Positions 16,811 to 27,100 of a DNA stretch of 64,000 nt are shown here, in pieces. Below the pieces are notes generated by a model. That model was not told the origin of the DNA. It saw only the letters and a list, made by a program, of their open reading frames with translations, and did not search any database. Location of the stretch: positions 16,738-80,737 of the forward strand of contig NZ_JAFCLU010000030.1 in the NCBI RefSeq assembly GCF_018130385.1, read 5' to 3'. This DNA comes from Bradyrhizobium sp. AUGA SZCCT0283. GTDB taxonomy: Bacteria; Pseudomonadota; Alphaproteobacteria; Rhizobiales; Xanthobacteraceae. Every line of letters starts with the position of its first letter. The stretch's first letter is position 1. The position numbers were made by a program, and so were the translations under genes.

Positions 16811-17628
16811 ACCCTCCAGACACCGGTCGCGGCGGTTCGGCGGGCGTAATCGGCAAAGTCCCGCGCGGGACGGCCGAGCGCTTGTTCGACACCGTGTGCG
16901 ACATCGGAATTGCGCCCGTCGAGCACGACGGTGAACAACTCGAGCAGAAGCGCGATGTATTCCTCGGGCACATGGGGCCGCATGCTGCCGGCAAATTCGT
17001 CCGAACCGATTTGCCGGTAGTGGACCGGCCGCCCCGCGGCACGGGCGATCTCGGCCACGGCCTGCGCGAACGTCAGCGCGCGCGGCCCCGTCACCTCATA
17101 GAGCTTGCCGGCATGGCGCCGATCCATCAGCGCGGCGACGACGACCTCGGCGATGTCGTCGGCGTCGATGAACGGTTCGGGTACGGCGCCGGCCGTCAAG
17201 GCGATCTCACCGGCCAGCACGCCGTCGAGCAGATAGCCTTCGGAGAAATTCTGGTCGAACCAGCTGGCGCGAACGATGGTCCAGGGAACGCCGGATTGCT
17301 GCAACGCCGCCTCCGCCCGTTGCGCACCCGGCTCGCCGCGGCCCGACAGCAACACGACGCGCTTAAGCCCGTTCTCGCGCGCCAGCCGGCTCACCTCGGC
17401 GATCGCATCACTGGCGCCTTCGACCGCAAGATCCGGCTGGTAGGTGACGTAGGCCATCGAGACGCCGGCAAGCGCGGGCGGCCACGTCCGGGGCCTGGTC
17501 CAGTCGAACGGCACCGAGGTCGAACGCGACACCGGCCGCGTCGGGACGCCGCTCGCCCTTAGCAGCGCATTGACGCGCGCGCCGGTCTTGCCCGCGCCGC
17601 CGATAATCAGGATCGGAAATTCTGACAT
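16807..17628 (-). CDS. NmrA-like NAD(P)-binding oxidoreductase
   Basis: A 273-residue atypical short-chain dehydrogenase. The N-terminal dinucleotide fold reads ILIIGGAGKTGARV (GxxGxxG type), and later strands include VVLLSGRGEPGAQRAEAALQQS and TIVRASWFDQNFSEGYLLDGV. This matches the NmrA/azoreductase-like group that binds NAD(P)H and acts as a redox sensor or quinone-type reductase. It is transcribed divergently from the TetR gene, with a candidate operator in the 101-base gap, and is the first gene of the pair with DUF1772. The substrate is unknown. Confidence 0.87.
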   Translation of the reverse strand: MSEFPILIIGGAGKTGARVNALLRASGVPTRPVSRSTSVPFDWTRPRTWPPALAGVSMAYVTYQPDLAVEGASDAIAEVSRLARENGLKRVVLLSGRGEPGAQRAEAALQQSGVPWTIVRASWFDQNFSEGYLLDGVLAGEIALTAGAVPEPFIDADDIAEVVVAALMDRRHAGKLYEVTGPRALTFAQAVAEIARAAGRPVHYRQIGSDEFAGSMRPHVPEEYIALLLELFTVVLDGRNSDVAHGVEQALGRPARDFADYARRTAATGVWRV

Positions 17629-17648
17629 GGATCATCCTTTCGGGACAA

Positions 17649-17697
17649 AATACGATAATATCTCGTATTTGCTAAACCCGATAAACTCTCGTATTAA
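17649..17697. promoter_or_regulatory. Candidate TetR operator between nmrA-like and tetR genes
   Basis: AATACGA at 17649-17655 and its complement TCGTATT at 17663-17669 form a 21-base inverted repeat. The half-site TCTCGTATT occurs twice (from 17661 and again about 28 bases later). The AT-rich block lies in the short divergent intergenic region, which is where a local TetR regulator usually binds to repress both promoters. Binding is inferred. Confidence 0.65.
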
Positions 17698-17729
17698 TAG
17701 CGTCAAGTCGCGTTTATGTGAGAGGACCG

Positions 17730-18383
17730 ATGCCGAGGGGAAAAGCCGGACAGAAGACAGCCGAGGCAGGCGCGTCGGGACTGGCGCGCCTGGTCCCGAC
17801 CCAGCAGCGCAGCCGCGAGCGGTTCGAGAAAATCCTCGCCTGCGCGGCCGAACTGATGGCTGAAAAAGGCAGCGAAGCCTTCCGCATGAGCGACGTCGTC
17901 GAACGCAGCGGCGTGCCGTTCGGCTCGCTCTACCAATACTTTCCGGACAAGACCGCGATCATCGGCACGCTCGCGGAACGCCACAACGCGACCGGGCGCG
18001 ACTGCGTCCGGCGCGACCTCGCCGTGGTCAAGACGGCCCGGGATCTCCATCCGGCGTTGTGTCGCATTACCGACAGCTATTATCAGATGTTCATCGACGT
18101 GCCGGTGATGCGCGACATCTGGCAAGCGACGCAGGCCGACCGGGCGCTGCAAAAACTCGACGAGGAGGACGGCGTCTATCTCGCCGGGCTGCTCGGCGAC
18201 GCGCTGCGGCGTATCGCACCCGACGCACCCGCAACCGCCCTCGCCTCGTTTTCCCAACTGATCATGACGCTGATCGCCGCGACCGTCCGCCACGCGATCA
18301 CGCAGGACGCCAAGGAGGCTGCCCGCATTCTCACCTTGTTCAAGCGGATGCTGCCGAAGAATCTGGCCGCGCTGGAGATGTAG
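17730..18383 (+). CDS. TetR/AcrR-family transcriptional regulator
   Basis: A 217-residue repressor. ATG 17730 (MPRGKAGQKT) has GAGAGG just upstream, so the GTG at 17718 is not needed. The helix-turn-helix spans about residues 28-75 (RFEKILACAAELMAEKGSEA, then MSDVVERSGVPFGSLYQYFPDK), a textbook TetR DNA-binding domain. The C-terminal ligand domain is all-helical. It is divergent from the NmrA/DUF1772 pair and probably controls it together with itself through the repeat at 17649-17697. Confidence 0.93.
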   Translation: MPRGKAGQKTAEAGASGLARLVPTQQRSRERFEKILACAAELMAEKGSEAFRMSDVVERSGVPFGSLYQYFPDKTAIIGTLAERHNATGRDCVRRDLAVVKTARDLHPALCRITDSYYQMFIDVPVMRDIWQATQADRALQKLDEEDGVYLAGLLGDALRRIAPDAPATALASFSQLIMTLIAATVRHAITQDAKEAARILTLFKRMLPKNLAALEM

Positions 18384-18396
18384 GGAAGCGCGAGAC

Positions 18397-18654
18397 TTAC
18401 TGTTCGAACACCGCCGCACAGGCCGGGCTCAAGCTCGACTTCTGCCGGCGCAGGCATGCGGTAATCGCCCGGGCGTTCGGGATCTCGCCGGCGCAGAGGC
18501 GGTAGACATCGGGGGTACAGGCCCGGCGCTGTTCGGGGCTGCCTTGCTGGGCACCGGCCGAGCCGCTCGCGATCAGCGTGAGCAGGAAGCCGAGCGTGGA
18601 AGCCCGGCGGGAACGACGGAGAAGCGCCGCACTTCGCGCAAACCTTGCCTTCAT
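18397..18654 (-). CDS. Small secreted cysteine-containing protein, 85 residues
   Basis: The N-terminus is an arginine-rich signal peptide (to about residue 36, LTLIASGSAGAQQ). The mature part has four cysteines in the pattern RRACTPDVYRLC ... TACLRRQ ... SPACAAVF, resembling one cysteine-rich repeat of the kind found in small periplasmic Bradyrhizobium proteins. The gene converges with the TetR gene 13 bases away. Function is unknown; two disulphides are likely in the periplasm. Confidence 0.72.
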   Translation of the reverse strand: MKARFARSAALLRRSRRASTLGFLLTLIASGSAGAQQGSPEQRRACTPDVYRLCAGEIPNARAITACLRRQKSSLSPACAAVFEQ

Positions 18655-18907
18655 GACTGCATCTCCCGGATCGTGTCCGCCTTGACAAGGCAGGCGTCAT
18701 CCAGGCGAATACGCGAACTTAATTTTGCAAAAAGTGATTTTTCTCACACTGCGCCCCGCATGCACGGGTTAGTGCTTGCGTGGGGAACTCAACACTTTAG
18801 TAACCAGCTTTGCCGCGATCGCCGAATCGCTAAAATTCGAACGATCCGCTCAAGCTGGAAACAAAAACCTTTTGCGATCGTCGCCCTCTGGAACCCCGGA
18901 GAGCGCG

Positions 18908-19087
18908 ATGAGCGAAGTTGAATACAATCTGCTGCTGGAAGCCGTGCAGACGGCCATTGCGCCAGCCCCGGAGGATGATTTCGTGGTCCAGACCCAGCGC
19001 TTTTATCCGTCGCCGCGTGCCGCCAACGACAACCGGGGCCCCTGGCCGCTGGTTCCGTTTCCCGAGGGCTGGTACGCCGCCTGCTGA
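18908..19087 (+). CDS. Small hypothetical protein, 59 residues
   Basis: ATG 18908 (MSEVEYNLLLEAVQTAIAPA) is preceded by GGAGAG at a good distance; the longer frame upstream looks non-coding. The product ends PRAANDNRGPWPLVPFPEGW and then YAAC, a Pro/Trp-rich tail. AANDNRGPWPL-type endings recur in small rhizobial proteins, as I remember them, but I know no function. It stands alone just before tRNA-Cys, which is on the other strand. Confidence 0.6.
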   Translation: MSEVEYNLLLEAVQTAIAPAPEDDFVVQTQRFYPSPRAANDNRGPWPLVPFPEGWYAAC

Positions 19088-19145
19088 TCGCGGCTAGCTT
19101 ACCGTAGCTTCTCGTATAATCGATCTAAGTCATTGATTATATGGA

Positions 19146-19219
19146 TGGAGGCCACGACCAGAATTGAACTGGTGTACACGGTTTTGCAGACCGTTGCGTA
19201 ACCACTCCGCCACGTGGCC
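19146..19219 (-). tRNA. tRNA-Cys (anticodon GCA)
   Basis: Read on the minus strand, acceptor GGCCACG pairs with CGTGGCC. The D-arm is GGCGGAGTGGTTACGC, the anticodon loop CTGCAAA carries GCA, and the T-arm is CCAGTTCAATTCTGG, with U discriminator and encoded CCA ending at 19146. The length is 74 bases. Confidence 0.97.
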
Positions 19220-19335
19220 CCATCGGGGCGCACTCATATACGGCCTGCCCCGGATAGGCAACCAAGCAGCGCTGGTCCTGCGTCGCACTGGTTAGCAAAC
19301 TGAAACAGTCCGGATCTTCCGCCCGGCCCGGCACT

Positions 19336-19514
19336 TCAATGGGCGCACGCACCGCCGAGACGGTTGTTCCGAAGGGCCAGTGTCCTTGCGCGAATGCCCC
19401 CGACCGTTCGCTTCATTTCAGCGCGATGGCGCTCGGAGGCTTGCCGTTACCAATCAACGATCGCAGCAGCGCGTCGTCCTCTGCCGTCCGGCGCCAATCC
19501 GCAACCAGTTCCAT
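19336..19514 (-). pseudogene. Frameshifted small HTH-like protein gene
   Basis: The minus-strand frame MELVADWRRTAEDDALLRSL ... SAIALK stops at 19413. If one A is restored to the run CTGAAATGAAG, the reading continues MKRTVGGIRARTLALRNNRL to a stop at 19336. The joined product resembles small rhizobial proteins with a WTAEEDxLLRxL...A.KLxRTxxAIRxRA pattern (a Myb/SANT-like helix-turn-helix). The match across the break makes a one-base deletion the likely cause. A sequencing error would explain it equally well. Confidence 0.55.
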
Positions 19515-19593
19515 CCCGTTGCTCCGCTTGCATCTGACGCACCCGTGTGCGAGCGAAACAATGGAGCAACATCGTGCCCGCCCTATCGGAGCG

Positions 19594-20073
19594 TCAGGCG
19601 GCGAGATTGCTACCTGCGGCAATTTTCTTTTTGAGCGTCTCGCAGACGCTGCGGACTTCGGATGTCATCAGCGAACAATCCTCGATCTGCAGGAAGTAGC
19701 GCTTGCCTTCCTCGCGATAATTCGCCGCCAACTCCCTGATCTCGTTCACCGTGGCGTGAACGCCCGCGACCATCGCCTCACATTTCTTGGCGGCCTCAGT
19801 CAGTTCGGCACCGAGGGCTTCAATCTCTTTCACTGCCGCGTCGTATTCGCGGACCACGGCTTCGGCTGAGAGCTTGCCGACCTGATTGACCCCTTCCCTG
19901 TGCTCGACGTAATCGGGCATCGGGCCTTTCGGTAACGGACGATCGTGGCTCTCGGACACTTCTCTGAGGACGGGCCCTCGCCGGGTTCTGCTGATTATGT
20001 TGCCGATTTCGCCTTCGAGTTCATCAGCGCTGAGTAATGGAGAACGCGTGAGAATTTCTGTGCTTAAAGTCAT
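19594..20073 (-). CDS. Hypothetical coiled-coil protein, 159 residues
   Basis: The central part (residues about 65-140) is a long amphipathic helix or coiled coil (AVVREYDAAVKEIEALGAEL, AAKKCEAMVAGVHATVNEIR), preceded by a polar, probably disordered N-terminus. No enzymatic motif or membrane segment is seen. Similar proteins are, as I recall, scattered in Bradyrhizobium genomes, usually without assigned function. The start MTLSTEILTRSPLL fits, and no better internal start exists. Confidence 0.7.
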   Translation of the reverse strand: MTLSTEILTRSPLLSADELEGEIGNIISRTRRGPVLREVSESHDRPLPKGPMPDYVEHREGVNQVGKLSAEAVVREYDAAVKEIEALGAELTEAAKKCEAMVAGVHATVNEIRELAANYREEGKRYFLQIEDCSLMTSEVRSVCETLKKKIAAGSNLAA

Positions 20074-20280
20074 CGACTAAGCTCCAAATTGTTACGCGGA
20101 GGATAAGGAATTTATCACCGTCAAGAGCCGTGTCACCATTGTCCACAGCTGTTTCCCGGCAAACTCGGATTACCTATGCCTTGATGCAGGCATTGGAACC
20201 AGGCGGGCAACGGTGCCACACTGGACACGCAACGAGACACACGCACCTCGTCGACATCCCTCTGGTTGAAAGGTCGGAAG

Positions 20281-21012
20281 TCAGCTCCGCTTGCGCCGCC
20301 GATAGTCCCGCTTCTTCGGCTTTGGCGCGAGCTCGGGCATTTCGGCCTGCACTTCCCGATACCGCGCCAGCATTCGGTCAAAGCTGGCATTGAGCGCCTC
20401 GGCGATCTCAGGCCGCTTTTCGAGCCCCGCCAGCAGCAGGCCGGCGGCCTCGATGGTGGAGAGGCCGTCGCCACGCGGCTCCTTGCGGAGCTTGCCGTAA
20501 CGCGACGGGCGTTTCGGACCCAGAATGACCCGCTGGCACTTCAGCATCCACGCGTTGCGCCACCACAGCGCCTTGGCCTGGCTCCAGGTTCCGTCGAGCA
20601 GCACGATGCCTTCGATGTCGGAAAGGATGGCGCGCTGGTGCGGCTCGACCTCGCCCTTGCGGTTGATCGCCACGATCTCGGCATCGGTATCGAGATCGGC
20701 GACCTTGGCCGAGCCGAGATACAGCACCGCCCAGCGCGAGGGATCATCGACCTTCCGTCCCAGCGCCTTGGACAGGCTTGGCCAGGACAGGCCGATCTTG
20801 ACGACCGCATCCTTGAAATGCATCGCCGTCAGCCGCGCGGTGCCGAGCGCCCTGTCCTGCTCCTGCGGGTGCTGCAGAATCAGGAGCTCGATCCTGCTTT
20901 CGATCGGCGTGACGCTGTCGCAGATGCAGAGCGGCAGCGGCTTGCCGCAATGCGGACAGTCCGGGACCACCTCTTCGGCGGCGCCGGACCCGGGATGGGC
21001 TTGTTCTGACAT
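20281..21012 (-). CDS. DTW-domain tRNA-uridine aminocarboxypropyltransferase
   Basis: A 243-residue DTW protein of the TapT/DTWD family, which transfers the 3-amino-3-carboxypropyl group of SAM onto a uridine of tRNA (acp3U). Visible features are the N-terminal zinc-type cysteines CPHCGKPLPLCICD, the ILQHPQEQ strand, and the DTW-family motif as LLDGTWSQAKALWWRN, with a conserved Pro-Ser-Arg stretch (GPKRPSRYGKLRKEP). The C-terminus is very basic (KPKKRDYRRRKRS), suiting RNA binding. It lies 34 bases downstream of the mdtC stop on the same strand, possibly read through from the efflux operon, but its role is unrelated. Confidence 0.85.
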   Translation of the reverse strand: MSEQAHPGSGAAEEVVPDCPHCGKPLPLCICDSVTPIESRIELLILQHPQEQDRALGTARLTAMHFKDAVVKIGLSWPSLSKALGRKVDDPSRWAVLYLGSAKVADLDTDAEIVAINRKGEVEPHQRAILSDIEGIVLLDGTWSQAKALWWRNAWMLKCQRVILGPKRPSRYGKLRKEPRGDGLSTIEAAGLLLAGLEKRPEIAEALNASFDRMLARYREVQAEMPELAPKPKKRDYRRRKRS

Positions 21013-21046
21013 CCGCCCGCTATACGCTTCGTGGCCAGTAATTCAA

Positions 21047-24000
21047 CTATTCCGCGGGCACTGGAAGCGGGGCCGGCCGGAGGCGCTGCCGCAGCCGGTC
21101 GATCAGGAGGTAGATCACCGGCGTGGTGTACAGCGTCAGGATCTGCGAAACGAACAGGCCGCCGATGATGGTGATGCCGAGCGGCCGGCGCAGCTCGGTG
21201 CCGGGGCCGGTGGCAATCACCAGCGGGATGCCGGCAAACAAGGCCGCCATCGTCGTCATCAGAATGGGGCGGAAGCGGACGCGGCACGCCTCGAAGATCG
21301 CGTCCGCCGACGACAGGCCGCGGTTGCGCTCGGCATCGAGCGCGAAATCGACCATCATGATGCCGTTCTTCTTGACGATGCCGATCAACAGGATGATGCC
21401 GACGAAGGCGATCACCGTCAGCGGCGTGTTGGTCACCTGCAGCGCCAGCAGCGCGCCGAGGCCCGCCGACGGCAATGTCGAGATGATCGTGATCGGATGC
21501 GCCAGGCTCTCATAGAGCACGCCGAGCACGATATACATCGCCACCAGCGCGCCGAGGATCAAAAGCGGCTGCCGGCCGCTGGTCCTGTTGAAATCGCCGG
21601 CATTGCCATCGAAACTGCCGCGGATGCCTTCCGGCATGTGCAGCTCCTCGACCGCGCGCTGGATGTTCGAGGTCGCGACCTCCAGCGGCACGTCGGGCAG
21701 CAGATTGAACGAGACCGTCGTCGAGGGGAACGACTGCGAATGAAATACCGCCAGCGGCGACAGGCCGCGCTGGTAGCGCACCACGGCCGATAGCGGCACC
21801 TGGGCGTCGTTGGCGCCGGCCACGAAGATGCGCTCCAGGTTGGACGGATCAGCCTGGAATTTCGGATCGATTTCCAGCACCACCATGTACTGGTTGCGCT
21901 GGGTATAGATGATCGAGATCTGGCGCTGCGCGAACGCGTTGTTCAGGGCGTTGTCGATGTCCTGGACGCGGACGCCGAGGCTCGAGGCGGTCTTGCGGTC
22001 GATCACCAGCGACAATTGCAGGCCGCCGGGGTCGCGGTCGCTGGAAATGTCGGTGATGCCCTCCACCGTCTCCATGCGCTTGGCGACCAGCGGCGCCCAT
22101 TTCTGCAAGAGGTCGAGGTTGGTGCTCGACAGCGTATATTGATAGTCGGAATCGCTCTGCCGTCCGCCGGCGCGGATGTCCTGCGCGGCGAACATGAAGA
22201 GGCGGATGCCGGCGACCCGGTAGAGATTCCTGCGCAGACGATCGATCACCTGCGCGGTCGACAGGCCCGCCCGCTCCTCCGGCGGTTTCAGGCTAATGAA
22301 CATCACGCCACGGTTGGAACCTCCGCCGCCGGGACCGCCGGGGCCGCCCAGCGAAGAACCGACGCCAGCGACCGCCGGATCGGCCATCACGATGTCGGCC
22401 AGCTGCTGCTGCAGCCCGAGCATCGCCTGGAACGAGGTGTCGGGCGAAGCCCGCGTCGCGCCGATCACGAACCCGCTGTCATCGGTCGGGAAGTAACCCT
22501 TCGGGGTCTTGATATACAGCACCACCGTCAGTGCGATGGTGGCAAAGAACACGACCAGGGTCAGGAACGGGAACCCCAGCACCGCCCGCAGCGTCCAGGT
22601 GTAAAAGGCGACGATACGCGACAACGTGCCCTCGACCAGGCGGTCGAACCAGGTCGCACGGTCCGACGTCGCTTCCTTGATGTAATGTGCGCAGATCATC
22701 GGCGTGATCGTGAGCGACACCACGGTCGACACCACGATGGCAAAGGTCAGCGTCAACGAAAATTCCCGCAACAGCCGGCCGACGATCCCGTCCATGAAGA
22801 TCAGCGGCGTAAACGCCGCGATCAGCGACAGGCTGATCGACAGCACGGTAAAGCCGATCTGCCTGGCGCCTTCAAGCGCTGCCGGATAAGGCGCCATGCC
22901 GTGTTCGAGGTTGCGGTACATGTTCTCGATCATGACGATGGCGTCGTCGACCACGAAGCCGACGGAGATTGCGAGCGCCATCAGCGACAGATTGTCGATC
23001 GAGAATCCGGCAAGCCACATGCCGGCACAGGTGCCGGCCAGCGCCAGCGGCACCGAGACCCCGGCCGCAATGGTCGGCGTCAGCCGCCGCAGGAAGGCGA
23101 ACACCACCAGCATCACCAGGAAGGCTGTCGCCAGCAGCGTGTACTGCATGTCGAGGACGCTGGCGCGAATCGTGCCGGTGCGGTCGACCAGCGTCGAAAT
23201 TTCCACGCCGCCGGGCAGCCACTGCTTCAGTTCCGGCAGCAGCGCCCTCACCCGGTCGACGGTATCGATCACATTGGCGTCGCCCTGCTTGGTGATCTGG
23301 ATCAGGACTGCCGGCTGCTTGTTGAACCAGGCGATCGAGCGGCTGTTGCGGACGGAATCCTCGACGTCGGCGACGTCGGCGAGGCGGACGAAATTGCTGC
23401 CTGCGCTCTTGATGATGATGTCGCGGAATTCGGCCGCGGTGCGCATCTGCTTGTTAGTCGAAATCGTCTCGCTCTGCCGGCCGCCATTGAAGATGCCGAC
23501 CGGGCCCAGCGGATTGGCGTTGATGATGGCGAGCCGCACATCGTCGGTGGCGATCCCCGCATTCGACAGCGCCACCGGGTTGAGCGCGATCCGCACCGCG
23601 GGCTGGTCGGCGCCGGAGACGGTGACCTCGCCGACACCAGGCACCTGCGAGATGCGTTGCGCGATCACGGTATCGGCGACGTCGTACATCGCGCTGGTGG
23701 TCAGGGTCCTCGACGTCAGCGCCAGCACGAACACCGGCGCGGCTGCGGGATTGGCTTTGCGGAATCGCGGCAGCGACGGCAGGTCGCTCGGCAAATCCGC
23801 CAGTGACGCATTGATTGCGGCCTGCACGTCGCGCGCGGCGCGGTCGATGTTGCGGCCGATCGCAAATTGCAGCTGGATACTGGTGGTGCCGAGCGAACTG
23901 GTCGAGGTGATTTGGTCGAGGCCGGCGATCTGGCCGAGCCGGCGCTCCAGGGGTGCTGCAACGGTCGAGGCCATCACGGAAGGATCGGCGCCGGGCCGCG

Positions 24001-24151
24001 TGGCGGACACCCGGATCATCGGAAAATCGATATTGGGTACCGCCGAGACCGGCAGGAAGACGTAGGCAACCATGCCGACCAGAAAGAGCCCGATCGCCAG
24101 CAGCGTGGTGCCCACCGGCCTGCGGATGAAGGGCTCCGAGATCGATGCCAT
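21047..24151 (-). CDS. mdtC: RND multidrug efflux permease, MdtC-like
   Basis: A 1034-residue inner membrane proton-driven exporter of the AcrB/MdtBC type, with twelve membrane helices and two large periplasmic loops. The N-terminus is SEPFIRRPVGTTLLAIGLFL, the charged helix-4 relay reads FVVDDAIVMIENMYRN, and the C-terminal half has the matching IVKKNGIMMVDFALDAER. A glycine-rich insertion (GGPGGPGGGGSNRG, around residue 610) lies in the second loop. It starts directly after the mdtB stop, without a gap. Two non-identical permeases in tandem are characteristic of MdtBC, where the active trimer is mixed. Confidence 0.92.
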   Translation of the reverse strand: MASISEPFIRRPVGTTLLAIGLFLVGMVAYVFLPVSAVPNIDFPMIRVSATRPGADPSVMASTVAAPLERRLGQIAGLDQITSTSSLGTTSIQLQFAIGRNIDRAARDVQAAINASLADLPSDLPSLPRFRKANPAAAPVFVLALTSRTLTTSAMYDVADTVIAQRISQVPGVGEVTVSGADQPAVRIALNPVALSNAGIATDDVRLAIINANPLGPVGIFNGGRQSETISTNKQMRTAAEFRDIIIKSAGSNFVRLADVADVEDSVRNSRSIAWFNKQPAVLIQITKQGDANVIDTVDRVRALLPELKQWLPGGVEISTLVDRTGTIRASVLDMQYTLLATAFLVMLVVFAFLRRLTPTIAAGVSVPLALAGTCAGMWLAGFSIDNLSLMALAISVGFVVDDAIVMIENMYRNLEHGMAPYPAALEGARQIGFTVLSISLSLIAAFTPLIFMDGIVGRLLREFSLTLTFAIVVSTVVSLTITPMICAHYIKEATSDRATWFDRLVEGTLSRIVAFYTWTLRAVLGFPFLTLVVFFATIALTVVLYIKTPKGYFPTDDSGFVIGATRASPDTSFQAMLGLQQQLADIVMADPAVAGVGSSLGGPGGPGGGGSNRGVMFISLKPPEERAGLSTAQVIDRLRRNLYRVAGIRLFMFAAQDIRAGGRQSDSDYQYTLSSTNLDLLQKWAPLVAKRMETVEGITDISSDRDPGGLQLSLVIDRKTASSLGVRVQDIDNALNNAFAQRQISIIYTQRNQYMVVLEIDPKFQADPSNLERIFVAGANDAQVPLSAVVRYQRGLSPLAVFHSQSFPSTTVSFNLLPDVPLEVATSNIQRAVEELHMPEGIRGSFDGNAGDFNRTSGRQPLLILGALVAMYIVLGVLYESLAHPITIISTLPSAGLGALLALQVTNTPLTVIAFVGIILLIGIVKKNGIMMVDFALDAERNRGLSSADAIFEACRVRFRPILMTTMAALFAGIPLVIATGPGTELRRPLGITIIGGLFVSQILTLYTTPVIYLLIDRLRQRLRPAPLPVPAE

Positions 24152-27100
24152 CTATTGCATCCCCTCGGTCGCGCCGGCAACCGTCGGTCCTGGCGGCCCG
24201 AGGTCCGGCACCGCCTTCTCGATTTTGCGATTGAGCCGGTCGAGCGCCAGATAGATCACCGGCGTCGTGTAGAGCGTCAGCACCTGGCTGAGCAGCAACC
24301 CGCCGATGATGGAAATGCCGAGCGGAAACCGCAATTCGGCGCCGGTGCCGCTTTCGATCGCCAGCGGCAGCGCGCCGAACAACGCGGCCAGCGTCGTCAT
24401 CATGATCGGGCGGAACCGCAACAGGCAGGCTTGCACGATGGCTTCATTGGGCGACATGCCCTGGTGCCGCTCCGCCTCCAGCGCAAAATCGATCATCATG
24501 ATCGCGTTCTTCTTGACGATGCCCATCAACAGAATGATGCCGATCAGGCCGATCACCGACAGGTCCTGCCCGAACAGCATCAGCGCCAGAATGGCGCCGA
24601 CGCCGGCCGACGGCAGTGTCGAGAGAATGGTGATCGGATGAATGTAGCTCTCATAAAGCACGCCAAGCACGATGTAGATGGTGACGATCGCCGCCAGAAT
24701 GAGCCAGGGCTGGCCGGCCAGCGATTTCGAGAATTCGGCCGCATCGCCGGCGTAGACGCCGACGATACTGCCGGGCATGCCGATGCTGGTCTCGATCTTC
24801 TTGACCGCCTCGACGGCATCGCCCAGCGCCTCGCCGGGCGCGAGGTTGAAACTGAGTGACACCGCCGGGAACTGCGCCAGATGCGAAATCGCCAGCGGCG
24901 CGGTGGTGCGGGTCAGCGTCGCCACCGCCGACAGCGGCACCTGGGCGCCGGGGGCGCCGGCGGTCGTACTCGCGGCCCCCGGCAGATAGAGTTTTGACAG
25001 GATCGACGGATCGCGCTGATACATCGGCATCGCCTCCAGCACCACGCGATACTGGTTGGCCTGGCCGTAGATCGTCGAAATCTGCCGCTGCGCGAAGGCG
25101 TCGTTGAGGGTGTCGTTGACCGCCTGGATGCTGACGCCGAGCTGGCCGGCGCGCTGCCGATTGATGTCGAGCGCGGCGCGCAAGCCACCTTCCTGGGCTT
25201 CCGACGAGACGTCGCGGAACAGCGGATCGCGGCGCATTTCGGCAACCAGCTTCTGCGACCACAGCGAGACCTGCGCCGCATCGGTGCCGGTCAGCGTATA
25301 CTGGTACTGCGAGCGGCTCGACTGGGTCGAGATCTGCACGTCCTGCACCGGCTGGAAATAGATGGTCATGCCGGGGATCGACGCGGTGCGTTGCTTCAGC
25401 CGGTCGACCACGACGGAAATGTCGTCGTGCCGTTCGCCGCGCGGCCTGAGCGTCATCACCAGACGTCCGACATTGGTGGTCGGGTTGACCGAGCCGGCCC
25501 CGATCACGGAGACCACGCCGACGACATCCGGATCGGCCTGGATCACGGCCGCCGCCGCCGCCTGCCGGCTCTGCATCTCGGCAAAGGAAACATCGGGCCC
25601 GGCCTGCGTGACCGCTGTAATCGAAGCGGTATCCTGCAGCGGCAGAAAGCCCTTCGGCGCGATCACATACAGCACGAGGGTGGCAACGATGGTGGCGAAC
25701 GTCACCACCAGCGTCGCGCGCTGGCGCTGCAGCACCCACAACAGCGTGCGATGGTAAAAGGCGACCATGCGGTCGATGAAGCGGCTGACGGCGGCAAGCC
25801 CCGGGACCGTCATCTCCTCGCCGACATGCTTGAGCAGCCGCGAGCACATCATCGGCGTCAGTGTCAGCGACACGATCGCCGAGGTCACGACCGCAATCGT
25901 CAGCGTCAGCGCGAATTCGCGGAACATGCGTCCGACCAGTCCGGACATGAACAATAGCGGGATGAAGACCGCGATCAGCGATACCGTCAGCGAGATCACG
26001 GTGAAGCCGATCTCGCTGGCGCCCTTCAGCGACGCCTCCATCACGGACTCGCCGTTTTCCATGTGACGGACGATGTTCTCGATCATCACGATGGCGTCGT
26101 CGACCACGAAGCCGGTGCCGATCGTCAGCGCCATCAGCGACAGGTTGTCGAGGCTGAAGCCCGAAAAATACATGATGCCGAAGCTCGTGATCAGCGACAG
26201 CGGCAGCGCCACGCCCGCGATCAGGGTCGCGCGCAGCGACCGCAGGAACAACAGCACCACCAGCGTCACCAGCACCACGGAAAGGATCAGGGTGAACTGG
26301 ACATCCCGTACCGAGGCGCGAATGGTGACGGTCCGGTCGGAAACGATGGTCAGGTTGACGCCGGCCGGGATCGCGCGCTGCACCTTGGGAATTTCCGCGC
26401 GGATCTGCCGGACCACCTCGATCACGTTGGCACCGGGTTGCCGCTGGATGTCGATGATCACGGCCGGCGTGCCCTGATACCAGCCGCCGGTGCGATCGTT
26501 CTCCAGCCCATCGATGATGATGGCGACGTCGCCGATCGTGACCGGCGAACCGTTGCGATAGGCGATGATGATCGGCTTGTAGGCCTCCGCCGCCGCGATC
26601 TGGTCATTGGCGGCGATGGTGTAGGCCTGCTGCGCGCCATCGAGCGATCCCTTCGGCCCCGACACGTTGGCGCCCGCGATGGCGTTGCGCAGATCCTCCA
26701 TCGAGATGCCATAGGCGGCGAGCCGGGCCAGATCGGCCTGCACCCGCACCGCGGGCTTGAGCCCGCCGAGAATGGCAACGCGCCCGACGCCGGAAATCTG
26801 GCTGAGCCGCTGGCCGAGGATGGTGTCGGCGATATCGCTCATGGCGCGCAGCGAAATCGTCTCCGACGTCAGCGCCAATGTCAGGACCGGCGCATCGGCC
26901 GGGTTCACCTTGGCGTAGGTCGGCGGATACGGCAGGTTCCTCGGCAGGATTCCGGCGGCGGCGTTGATCGCGGCTTGCACGTCCTGGGTGGCGCCGTCAA
27001 TGTCGCGGTTGAGGTCGAACTGCAGCGAGATCTGGCTGACGCCGAACGAAGAGGTCGACTGCATCGACGACAGCGATGGAATTTGTCCGAGCTGGCGCTC

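Noticed and set aside
22016..23806. Long plus-strand frame opposite mdtC
   Set aside because: It is rich in Arg, His and Gln with no motif; it is a shadow of the RND permease.
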